A DNA stretch of 19,832 nucleotides, taken from positions 1 to 19,832 of the forward strand of contig CAJLTZ010000045.1 of assembly GCA_905209725.1 (NCBI GenBank), given 5' to 3'. Made by a program: the position numbers and the translations under genes. The notes beneath the pieces are model-generated. The model was given only the letters and a program-made list of their open reading frames with translations, made no database searches and had not been told where the DNA came from. Positions 13,754 to 19,832 of this stretch are shown one piece after another (the first letter of the stretch is position 1; each line of letters starts with the position of its first letter). The stretch comes from an uncultured Muribaculaceae bacterium. Lineage in GTDB: Bacteria > Bacteroidota > Bacteroidia > Bacteroidales > Muribaculaceae.

Positions 13754-15433
13754 TTACCATTCGCTACCGCCAGCACCGGGAGTGCTGCCGCCGGTAAACT
13801 TCACGCCCCAAACGGCGTAGAGGTTAACAGTGGGATTGCTCTTGGACACAGTGTAAGTAGCGCCAGCGTCGACATGGGGGTCGTCGGCATAGTTGATGGC
13901 CTTGAATCCCCAGCCTGCGAAGTTATAACCGCCATGAACGGGGATGGTAGAGGGTATAGTGAATGTGTAGCTCTCCTGAGTTTCGGGCACCTCAACCTCC
14001 AGGAAGTCGGGGTTAGGCATGTTGGTGACGGGCACGCTTGCGTTAAGCGGGTTTGCGATGAAGTTGATGCGATATTTGATAGTCTTGATCTGCTTCTCCC
14101 AAACGGCTGTGAGAGTTTTTGTCTGACCTTCGGGCACCATTACGAAACCGCCGAGGCCATAAGTGTTGCCTTCGGCATCTTTCCAGCCCTTGAAATCATA
14201 GCCGTCGCGCACGGGAGCAGTGGCGGGGAGGTTGACGCGGACGTCGCCCTCAGCCAGGCTCTGGCCGCGGAGAGTCTGGGTGGCGGGAGTGGCGTCGGCA
14301 CCGTTGTCGAGAGTTACGTAAGCGTACTTGTACTCATCGCCGGTGTTGGGGGTGTCGGGGGTGTCGATCGGGCCAACGGGCACGAAGTCGTCGGTTGTTA
14401 CGTCATAGGTGATACCCTGGATGGTGGGATAGGGATTGTTAGGATCGGGGTTGTAGCCGCCTGTGCCGCCAGCTGTGAAGCGGAATGTGTAGGTGTAGCG
14501 GATGCCCTGCTCCCAGTTGATTGTAGCGGGAATCACAGTGTAACCGTCGCGGATCACCTTGTCGCCCTGCTTGATCACAACATAGAGCATGAAATAAGCG
14601 CCATTGTAGGTGCTGCCCGTCTGTGCGGGATTCCATGCCTTCTGCTCCTGGGGAAGGAGGATGAGCGACTTGTCGGGGCCACCATTGTGGGAAGCGGTGG
14701 TAAGGCTCTGTACCTCGGTGGAGAGGGCCACGTCGAATGTGCCTGTGCTGTATTCGTTAACAGCGCCGCCATTCTGGTTGATGCCCCAGGTGCCACGGGT
14801 AAGGTCGCCCTCGGTGCCGTTGGGCAGTTCCTCGTGGTTGGTGTAGTTCTCGTCGGTGTTGGCGTTAGGGAAAGTGTAGGTGCCCTGGTTGTAGAGGTGA
14901 CCTACCTTAACCTCCTTGACAGTGATGTCGAGGCCGGAATTGTTTACAGCCTTGAACACGATCTGCGAGAGAGCGTGGCGGAAGTTGAGCTTCACTGTCT
15001 GACGTGTCTGGTTCTTCATTACGGCATACATCAGGTCGAGCTGCTTGTTGCAGTCCTGAGCGATTGTGTAGTTCAGGAAGCGGGGGTTGCCGCCGTTGTA
15101 GTCGTAAGTGTCGGCATCGTCGACCCAAGCGTGGAAGTCGAGGTTATACTCGGGCCAGTAGCGCTGAGTGTCGCTGAGCCATTTGCCATCGGTGAGAGCC
15201 ACACGGTCGTTCTCGAAATAGAGCTCGGAAGAGCCGGCCTTAGCGGCAGCCACATTGAAAGCTCCGGGCAGATTCGTGTTGCAGTAAGGATTCTGTGCAC
15301 GCGAGATGGCACCTGTAGTTACGGCATAGTTGATGCCGTCCTTGTCACTCTGCTGATCAAGAATCTCATTCTGAGCGCAGCCGGTAAGCAGGAGAGCGGC
15401 GACAGCGCCAAAGAAAAATTTTCCTTTCATCAT
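13754..15433 (-). CDS. Fimbrillin-family lipoprotein with two InlB-type B-repeats
   Basis: A 559-residue lipoprotein with a lipobox ending LLLTGC (C19). Unlike the downstream pilins it has no acidic pair directly after Cys (CAQNEILDQ). Residues about 36-320 form an Mfa-like fimbrillin domain, with the typical QRYWPEYNLDFHAW (90-103), DLMYAVMK (133-140) and FRHALSQIVFKA (151-162). A linker rich in Asp, Thr and Pro follows (328-365). Two B-repeats come next, at about 370-446 (DGYDFKGWKDAEGN... LTAVWEK) and 452-543 (GGYNFAGWGFK... LYAVWGV). The C-terminus is GSTPGAGGSEW. The ATG at 15433 gives a standard short signal peptide. Probably a major or anchor subunit of the same appendage. The 100-nt gap upstream (15434-15533) is AT-rich and has no promoter match. 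Confidence 0.87.
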   Translation of the reverse strand: MMKGKFFFGAVAALLLTGCAQNEILDQQSDKDGINYAVTTGAISRAQNPYCNTNLPGAFNVAAAKAGSSELYFENDRVALTDGKWLSDTQRYWPEYNLDFHAWVDDADTYDYNGGNPRFLNYTIAQDCNKQLDLMYAVMKNQTRQTVKLNFRHALSQIVFKAVNNSGLDITVKEVKVGHLYNQGTYTFPNANTDENYTNHEELPNGTEGDLTRGTWGINQNGGAVNEYSTGTFDVALSTEVQSLTTASHNGGPDKSLILLPQEQKAWNPAQTGSTYNGAYFMLYVVIKQGDKVIRDGYTVIPATINWEQGIRYTYTFRFTAGGTGGYNPDPNNPYPTIQGITYDVTTDDFVPVGPIDTPDTPNTGDEYKYAYVTLDNGADATPATQTLRGQSLAEGDVRVNLPATAPVRDGYDFKGWKDAEGNTYGLGGFVMVPEGQTKTLTAVWEKQIKTIKYRINFIANPLNASVPVTNMPNPDFLEVEVPETQESYTFTIPSTIPVHGGYNFAGWGFKAINYADDPHVDAGATYTVSKSNPTVNLYAVWGVKFTGGSTPGAGGSEW

Positions 15434-15533
15434 CGTTGAAACTTTTAGATTATTTGTTTTAAATATTTTATTATCAGAAAATTCAAAATTGAGGCTTGAA
15501 ATCTAACTATAATTCAAAATTCCAAATTCAACA

Positions 15534-16502
15534 TTACATCGGAACGTCGACATTGACGTCCTGCCAGTCGTCGGCGCTGGGGTCGAATTCATTGCCCTCC
15601 TCTCCGCGAGGGATCTCGAGGCCGTCGATGATGAGGTGGACCCGGCGGCGGTTGGGGGCCGCATGCACCTGGTCGGTGAGGTTGAACTTCTCGTCGTCGG
15701 CCCCGAAGGCATACTGCTTGCCCTGTGCGGTCCAGACATAGAGCATCATCTTGTGAGGGTTGGGGAGGTCTTCGTGATGGCCGAAGGTGATGAATCGGCC
15801 TGTGATGGTTTTGTCGTCGGCGGCATTGGCCTCGAAGGGGAGGGTCACGGGAGAGTGGCCGAGTTCCTCGTCGCAGAAGCGGAGTTCGGGGCTCATGCCC
15901 GAGAGGGATGCCGACATCTGGGTCACAACGTCGAGATTCTTCACGTTGCGGATCTCATAGGTGTAGACGCATGTGAGCTCGTGGGGATAGAGATAGATCA
16001 CGTTTCCCTCCACGGGGACATTGACCTCCACCTCAGAGCATCCCCACATCTCGTCGGGACAGATGGAAATAGACTCATTCTCCGTGTCGCGAGCGCGAGG
16101 AGCGCGAGTGATTTTGCCATATTGGCCCACAGGTTCGAAAAGGCCACCTTCGCGAGTGAAAGCCGTATGTTCGCCATGGGAGTCCATTCCGCGGAAGAGC
16201 ACGCCAGATGTATCGTTGTTATAAGCGATTACACGATAGCGGCCCGGGGCGAGGCTGATCTCGCCGCCGAAGCGGTTGTCGAAATCGAAGCGATACGACT
16301 CCATCTCGGGGTCTTCCGGATAGAAGAAGGCCACCATTCCAACGGGGGCGGCATCGGGTGCGTCGCGCCAGTCGAACACGAGGCGGAGCGTCTCGCTATT
16401 GTCATGATGGAAGCAGAGCTCCTTGTGATTGCAGGATGTGAATCCCAGAGCCGCCACACACGCCATCGCCATTCCGAATAATTTCATGAAATTCATCTTC
16501 AT
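15534..16502 (-). CDS. DUF5119-family lipoprotein
   Basis: A 322-residue lipoprotein with signal peptide and lipobox ending GFTSC (C24), followed by NHKELC. The N-terminal pattern is C-x-HKELC-x-HH, then LVFDWRDAPDAAPVGM (41-56), FFYPEDPE and a Gly-rich turn with APGRYRVIAYNNDTSGVLF. This fits the DUF5119 family, which in Bacteroidales lies beside fimbrillin and DUF3575 genes. The biochemical role is unknown. By position and by analogy with Mfa2/FimB-type lipoproteins it may anchor or start the fibre; this is inference. No acidic pair follows the lipid cysteine, so it may be handled differently from the downstream pilins. It follows the first operon gene after 20 nt and is probably cotranscribed. 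Confidence 0.85.
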   Translation of the reverse strand: MKMNFMKLFGMAMACVAALGFTSCNHKELCFHHDNSETLRLVFDWRDAPDAAPVGMVAFFYPEDPEMESYRFDFDNRFGGEISLAPGRYRVIAYNNDTSGVLFRGMDSHGEHTAFTREGGLFEPVGQYGKITRAPRARDTENESISICPDEMWGCSEVEVNVPVEGNVIYLYPHELTCVYTYEIRNVKNLDVVTQMSASLSGMSPELRFCDEELGHSPVTLPFEANAADDKTITGRFITFGHHEDLPNPHKMMLYVWTAQGKQYAFGADDEKFNLTDQVHAAPNRRRVHLIIDGLEIPRGEEGNEFDPSADDWQDVNVDVPM

Positions 16503-16522
16503 ATTATTTGAAATTGGGCAGG

Positions 16523-17812
16523 TCAGAGGCCTGCGGATTCATTGGTTATCTTGGTTTCTTTAGATTTGGGACGGTTGTAGTTGTCACATCCTATGAGCCA
16601 TACGAGCGACACTTCGAGTTTAGTGGGGCCGAAATAGTTGAGGTGCTTAGTGGCTTGCCATACATAGCAGCCGTCGCGTGGCACATACTCGTAATATCTG
16701 CCGCCGAGGTATCCGATGCCGATTTCGAAGTCAATGTTGAGTCGGCGTGCGATGGGGAGGGAATAGCCGTAGGAGAAGCCTCCGCCGAAGCAAGCGCGGT
16801 CCCAGAGCGATCCGCCCGGCTGACCGCCCATATATCCCTTGCCGCCAAATTCAAAGTCGTAGGTGAGGGTCTGGAAATAGGCGCCGAGGTGATGGCCTGT
16901 GAGGGGTTTCTGATGAGCCTCCTTGCCAAACCACCAGCGCAATTCAAGGTCGCCGCCATATACACGCCAGTAGCGGTGGCGGCGGTTGGAACTCCACCAG
17001 CCATACATCCAGTTGGCATCTATCGAGAGATTCTTGCCGAGGTAGAACTCCACACCGATGTTTGGCACTGTGGCCGCGTCATAGAGCATGTTGGTGTTGA
17101 TGTCCATATAGAATGGCTTGCATTCGATGGTCACGGTGTCGGGCTGCTCGGGTTCGGTGGGGAGCTGTTCGGTGATTTCAGGGAGTGTGGGCTGAGTCAC
17201 AGGCTTTTGCAGCACATCGGGGGCCGGCACGCGCTCATACCAGAGGAGCACATTCGACTGGCGCAGTTCCGGGAAGAGGTTGCGATACATGTATCCATAA
17301 GGTATTCCACGTTTGAATTGCTTTACCTGCGTCACCTGGTCGCCGTTGGTCTGCATGCCGAGATCGGCCTCTCGCACCATACGGTTGAGCAGGTCGAGGG
17401 TCTCGCTGTGGAAAGGAACTTTCGGGTCTCGCTCCACGAGAGTCACCAGCCCGGGCCAGTCGCGGCCCAAGAAGCGGAACTTCAGCAGCGAATCGGGCAC
17501 TGTGGAATGCATCTTTAGAAACCGGAAGAGGGTCTCGGCACGGTGGCGCGAGAGTTCCTTGTTGTATTCGATTCCACCTTCGGGGGATGCGGCTCCGATC
17601 ACGAGCACCTTGCGCAGGCGGAGCACTGAATCGTTCTGGCGTGCGTGCAGACGATCCACAATATCGGAGAGCGCACGCTCGTTGGCGGGAATCCTCAAAT
17701 CGAGATAATGCCTTGCCACGGGGAAGTAGATCTTCACCGAATCGCAGATCATCTCTGCACGTAGGTGCAGAGAGAACACGATGAGCAGGCACATAAAAAT
17801 AATACGCTTCAT
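16523..17812 (-). CDS. OmpA-like / DUF3575 outer-membrane protein, first gene of surface operon
   Basis: 429 residues from the start chosen here. The open frame extends 22 codons further up, but the ATG at 17812 opens a proper signal peptide (MKRIIFMCLLIVFSLHLRA, cleavage likely before E20). Residues 24-190 are periplasmic, with an OmpA-C-like segment VLVIGAASPEGG (69-80), NKELSRHRAETLFRFL (84-99). That is the pattern of peptidoglycan-interacting domains, although I cannot confirm all binding residues. A Pro/Glu linker follows (197-229). Residues 233-429 match the DUF3575 family and have the alternating aromatic strands of a small outer-membrane beta-barrel. Genes of this family often head Bacteroidales fimbrial loci. 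I infer that it anchors or guides the appendage across the outer membrane. Confidence 0.86.
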   Translation of the reverse strand: MKRIIFMCLLIVFSLHLRAEMICDSVKIYFPVARHYLDLRIPANERALSDIVDRLHARQNDSVLRLRKVLVIGAASPEGGIEYNKELSRHRAETLFRFLKMHSTVPDSLLKFRFLGRDWPGLVTLVERDPKVPFHSETLDLLNRMVREADLGMQTNGDQVTQVKQFKRGIPYGYMYRNLFPELRQSNVLLWYERVPAPDVLQKPVTQPTLPEITEQLPTEPEQPDTVTIECKPFYMDINTNMLYDAATVPNIGVEFYLGKNLSIDANWMYGWWSSNRRHRYWRVYGGDLELRWWFGKEAHQKPLTGHHLGAYFQTLTYDFEFGGKGYMGGQPGGSLWDRACFGGGFSYGYSLPIARRLNIDFEIGIGYLGGRYYEYVPRDGCYVWQATKHLNYFGPTKLEVSLVWLIGCDNYNRPKSKETKITNESAGL

Positions 17813-18145
17813 ATGTCGTTTAGTCGATATTCTAAATACCTCGGAGTCGTACACAGTCCTGTCTCCAAGAGAAGTCATGTAACTTCATCCGGGTTGTTCA
17901 AGGCTTATTTGATAACTCAAATCCAGAATTAGATTTTTCGCTTAAGGTCGATTCTTTGGGGAATCGGGGTTGAATTTAGATCGAAAACAGTTTATTTAAA
18001 TTTAAGTGGAGGCCGGACCTGAACCTTCGTTGTAAATTAGTTAAAAAGGTGAAATCAGGCGAAACCTCTTTAACGAAATACCCCCCCGATTAAAGCGTTG
18101 AGTGATAGCAAGTTGGCTTATAAATAGCGAGGACGGGTGAATCCC
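17813..18145 (-). other. Long structured leader of the surface operon
   Basis: About 330 nt separate the only promoter match from the first start codon. In the minus-strand RNA, GUUAAAGAGGU (18074-18064) can pair with ACCUUUUUAAC (18050-18040) over 11 bp. The one non-Watson-Crick pair is G-U in this strand but A-C in the other, which supports a minus-strand RNA fold. A second stem pairs 17949-17954 with 17961-17966 (cgattc / gaatcg). No gene, tRNA or known riboswitch is recognised here, and no flanking inverted repeats of the invertible-promoter type were found. Confidence 0.55.
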
Positions 18146-18152
18146 GTAGATG

Positions 18153-18183
18153 CAAAATTATAAAAAATGTGTAGAAGTGCAAA
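18153..18183 (-). promoter_or_regulatory. Candidate promoter of the surface operon
   Basis: On the minus strand, TTTG (18183-18180), 19 nt, then TAATTTTG (18160-18153). I read the whole interval 17813-18282 for CAAAnnTA and this is the only match. The start would be near 18145, at the edge of a small inverted repeat ACGGG / CCCGT (18133-18137, 18143-18147). Confidence 0.7.
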
Positions 18184-18226
18184 ATATTTCAAATGATTTT
18201 TTCAAATTATTTTTGGGAAATCATGA

Positions 18227-18258
18227 TTTGTTAATGCGGCAGATAGTTGTTATATTTG
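18227..18258 (+). promoter_or_regulatory. Promoter of the nfeD-SPFH operon
   Basis: TTTG (18227-18230), 20 nt, then TATATTTG (18251-18258), a full match. The start near 18265 leaves a leader of only about 18 nt before ATG 18283. It diverges from the surface-operon promoter, with 43 nt between the two promoters. Confidence 0.82.
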
Positions 18259-18282
18259 TAGCCAAATCAAGACTCAAGGAAT

Positions 18283-18723
18283 ATGGAACTTTGGATTATA
18301 TGGCTGATAGCCGCCGGAGTGCTGATACTGCTGGAACTCTTCACGCAGATGGTGTGGACACTATGTATGGGAATCGGTTGCCTGGTGGCTGCTCTCAGCG
18401 CAGGGCTGGATTTGGACCTTGTGTGGCAGATTGTCTTCGCCGGCGGTTCGGCGGTGGTGGCTTATATTCTTCTGATGCCTTTGGCTAAGCGCTGGCAGGA
18501 AAAGGCAGCGAGCCGCGAGGATTCGCGCACCGGTATGGATGCGCTGCTCGGTCGCCGTGGAACCGTCACCGAGGAGATACGCCCCGGCAAACTGGGTCGC
18601 GTGCGCATCGACGGCGACAGCTGGCAGGCACGTCTCGAGAGTCCGCAGGCCGAGGCCAAGCGGGGCGACACCGTGGTGGTCGCATCTTATGACAGTATAA
18701 TTCTTACTGTAATGATGGATTAA
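18283..18723 (+). CDS. Short NfeD-family membrane protein
   Basis: 146 residues, the size of the short NfeD1b class that lacks the ClpP-like protease domain. The hydrophobic N-terminal region (about 3-66) forms three membrane helices. Residues 84-146 form the NfeD OB-fold, with LGRRGTVTEEI (89-99) and GRVRIDGDSWQARL (105-118), a family hallmark. NfeD proteins pair with SPFH/stomatin partners encoded next door, and here the partner starts 19 nt downstream. They probably act together in organising membrane microdomains or in envelope stress; the exact role is unknown. The ATG is fixed by the close promoter. Confidence 0.92.
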   Translation: MELWIIWLIAAGVLILLELFTQMVWTLCMGIGCLVAALSAGLDLDLVWQIVFAGGSAVVAYILLMPLAKRWQEKAASREDSRTGMDALLGRRGTVTEEIRPGKLGRVRIDGDSWQARLESPQAEAKRGDTVVVASYDSIILTVMMD

Positions 18724-18742
18724 CCAAATAAATTTTATTGAT

Positions 18743-19726
18743 ATGACAGGAATTACTCTTGCGGCAGTGATTGTGCTGCTAGCTATCGTGCTTATCTGGT
18801 CGGGTATCGTGGTGGTGCCCCAGTCGGAAACCCGTGTGATCGAACGTCTCGGCCGCTTCCACGCGGTGCTCTCGCCGGGCCTTAACTTCATCATACCCTT
18901 TATCGACCGTTCGAAGTCGATCTATGCCCGCGAGGTGGTGCCATCGCGTTTCGGCCGCCCGGAGGTGAGAATGGTTTCCACTAAGGTGATCGACCTCCGC
19001 GAGCAGGTGTATGATTTCCCTTCGCAGCAGGTGATTACCCGCGATAATGTGACCACGGAGATCAATGCCCTCCTCTATTTCCAGATCACCGACCCTAAGA
19101 AGGCGGTGTATGAGATTGAAAACCTCCCGAATGCTATTGAGAAACTGACGCAGACCTCTCTGCGAAATGTGATCGGCGAACTGGAGCTCGACGAGACCCT
19201 CACCTCCCGCGACACCATCAACTCAAAACTGCAGAATATCCTCGACGACGCCACCAACAAATGGGGCGTGAAGGTGAACCGTGTGGAGCTGCAGGACATC
19301 ACTCCTCCGGAGAGCGTGCGCGTGGCTATGGAGAAGCAGATGCAGGCTGAGCGCAACCGTCGTGCGGAGATCCTTAACGCGGAGGGTGAGAAGCAGTCGC
19401 TGATCCTTTGCTCGGAGGGTGAGAAAACGTCGAAGATCAATCAGGCCGAGGCCACGAAGCAGACCGAGATCCTGCGCGCCGAGGGCGAGGCAAGGGCAAT
19501 CATCCTGAATGCCGAGGCCGAGGCCGAGGCTATCCGCAAGGTGGCTGAGGCTGTGGCGGCATCGAAGACCGACCCCGCCACATATATGCTGGCCGTGAAA
19601 TACATCGACACGCTCAAGGAGATGACCTCGGGGAAGGACACTAAGACCGTCTATGTGCCCTATGAGGCATCATCGGTGCTCTCGTCGATCGGCTCCATCA
19701 AATCCCTCTGGACAGGAGAACACTAA
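18743..19726 (+). CDS. SPFH/Band 7 (stomatin-like, QmcA-type) membrane protein
   Basis: 327 residues. One N-terminal membrane anchor (4-24) precedes the SPFH domain (about 22-190), with VVPQSETRVIERLGRF (24-39), GLNFIIPFIDR (46-56) and the TRDNVTTEINALLYFQITDP stretch (99-118). A charged helical region follows (190-275) with repeated AEGE/AEAE units, the coiled coil through which these proteins assemble into large ring-like oligomers. The C-terminus is short and ends SIKSLWTGEH. The family includes E. coli QmcA. It is the second gene of the operon with nfeD. No intrinsic terminator hairpin is visible after the stop codon; instead a tandem repeat runs to the window edge. Confidence 0.94.
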   Translation: MTGITLAAVIVLLAIVLIWSGIVVVPQSETRVIERLGRFHAVLSPGLNFIIPFIDRSKSIYAREVVPSRFGRPEVRMVSTKVIDLREQVYDFPSQQVITRDNVTTEINALLYFQITDPKKAVYEIENLPNAIEKLTQTSLRNVIGELELDETLTSRDTINSKLQNILDDATNKWGVKVNRVELQDITPPESVRVAMEKQMQAERNRRAEILNAEGEKQSLILCSEGEKTSKINQAEATKQTEILRAEGEARAIILNAEAEAEAIRKVAEAVAASKTDPATYMLAVKYIDTLKEMTSGKDTKTVYVPYEASSVLSSIGSIKSLWTGEH

Positions 19727-19736
19727 TCTTTTTTGG

Positions 19737-19832
19737 GACAGTAGAACTTTATTTTAGACAGGAGAACAGTAGAACATTATTTTAGACAGGAGAACAGTAG
19801 AACATTATTTTAGACAGGAGAACAGTAGAACA
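19737..19832. repeat. 28-bp tandem repeat after the SPFH gene (continues past window)
   Basis: Exact 28-bp units lie at 19757-19784 and 19785-19812. A partial unit (19813-19832) runs off the window, and a shorter diverged unit (19737-19756) comes first. The unit starts gacaggagaaca, the same 11-12 bases found at 19711-19722 over the end of the SPFH coding sequence. One unit is cut short, so the total copy number is unknown. Confidence 0.92.

Noticed and set aside
12440..17518. Long open frames on the plus strand opposite the surface operon (12440-13570, 13874-15439, 15636-16481, 16508-17518)
   Set aside because: They mirror real minus-strand genes that have signal peptides and recognised domains. 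Their own translations are low-complexity Val/Gly/Glu/His-rich with no domain or signal, as expected from codon bias in the antisense frame.
17813..17878. Extended N-terminus of the DUF3575 protein starting at 17878
   Set aside because: The extra 22 residues are charged and would bury the signal peptide that begins perfectly at 17812.
17813..18282. Invertible (phase-variable) promoter for the fimbrial operon
   Set aside because: I found no pair of inverted repeats flanking the promoter and no site-specific recombinase gene in the window.
19757..19832. CRISPR array
   Set aside because: The 28-bp units are directly adjacent with no spacers, so this is a simple tandem repeat; no cas gene is present.

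Overview
The window looks like a chromosomal segment of a gut Bacteroidales, most probably a Muribaculaceae-type genome (inference). The case rests on a fimbrillin-family surface operon with DUF3575 and DUF5119 proteins, lipoproteins with acidic residues just after the lipobox cysteine, a Bacteroides-like tryptophanase, no convincing Shine-Dalgarno sequences, and seven promoters of the Bacteroidetes type (TTTG, 19-20 nt spacer, TAnnTTTG).

Left part (1-6100), housekeeping and metabolic genes in alternating orientation. tRNA-Asp(GTC) and an MFS transporter of the Bcr/CflA type lie on the minus strand, between two direct copies of a dispersed repeat. The second copy is a roughly 150-bp nested palindrome that abuts the transporter and appears to have removed its start. 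Next come tryptophanase (tnaA, indole from tryptophan; plus strand, own promoter and terminator), tRNA-Pro(GGG) (minus), a YeiH-family membrane transporter (minus) and purT (plus). yeiH and purT diverge from one symmetric promoter region in which each -33 box sits beside the other gene's -7 box.

Central part (6178-18145), a seven-gene minus-strand operon for a surface appendage. In transcription order it encodes an OmpA-like/DUF3575 outer-membrane protein, a DUF5119 lipoprotein, a fimbrillin with two InlB-type B-repeats, a fimbrillin with one such repeat, and three long fimbrillin paralogues. The paralogues share an N-terminal pilin-like half and carry divergent C-terminal modules resembling FISUMP or C-type-lectin-like domains. 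A single candidate promoter lies about 330 nt upstream of the first gene, and a strong hairpin terminator follows the last. Three hairpins stand between the stalk-like pilins and the three adhesin-like paralogues. One paralogue (10198-12045) is a base-composition mosaic, and two others share a nearly identical 52-nt block at their domain boundary, which together suggest module exchange.

Right part (18227-19832), a divergent two-gene operon for a short NfeD protein and an SPFH/stomatin-like protein. It is followed at the window edge by a 28-bp tandem repeat that resembles the last bases of the SPFH gene.
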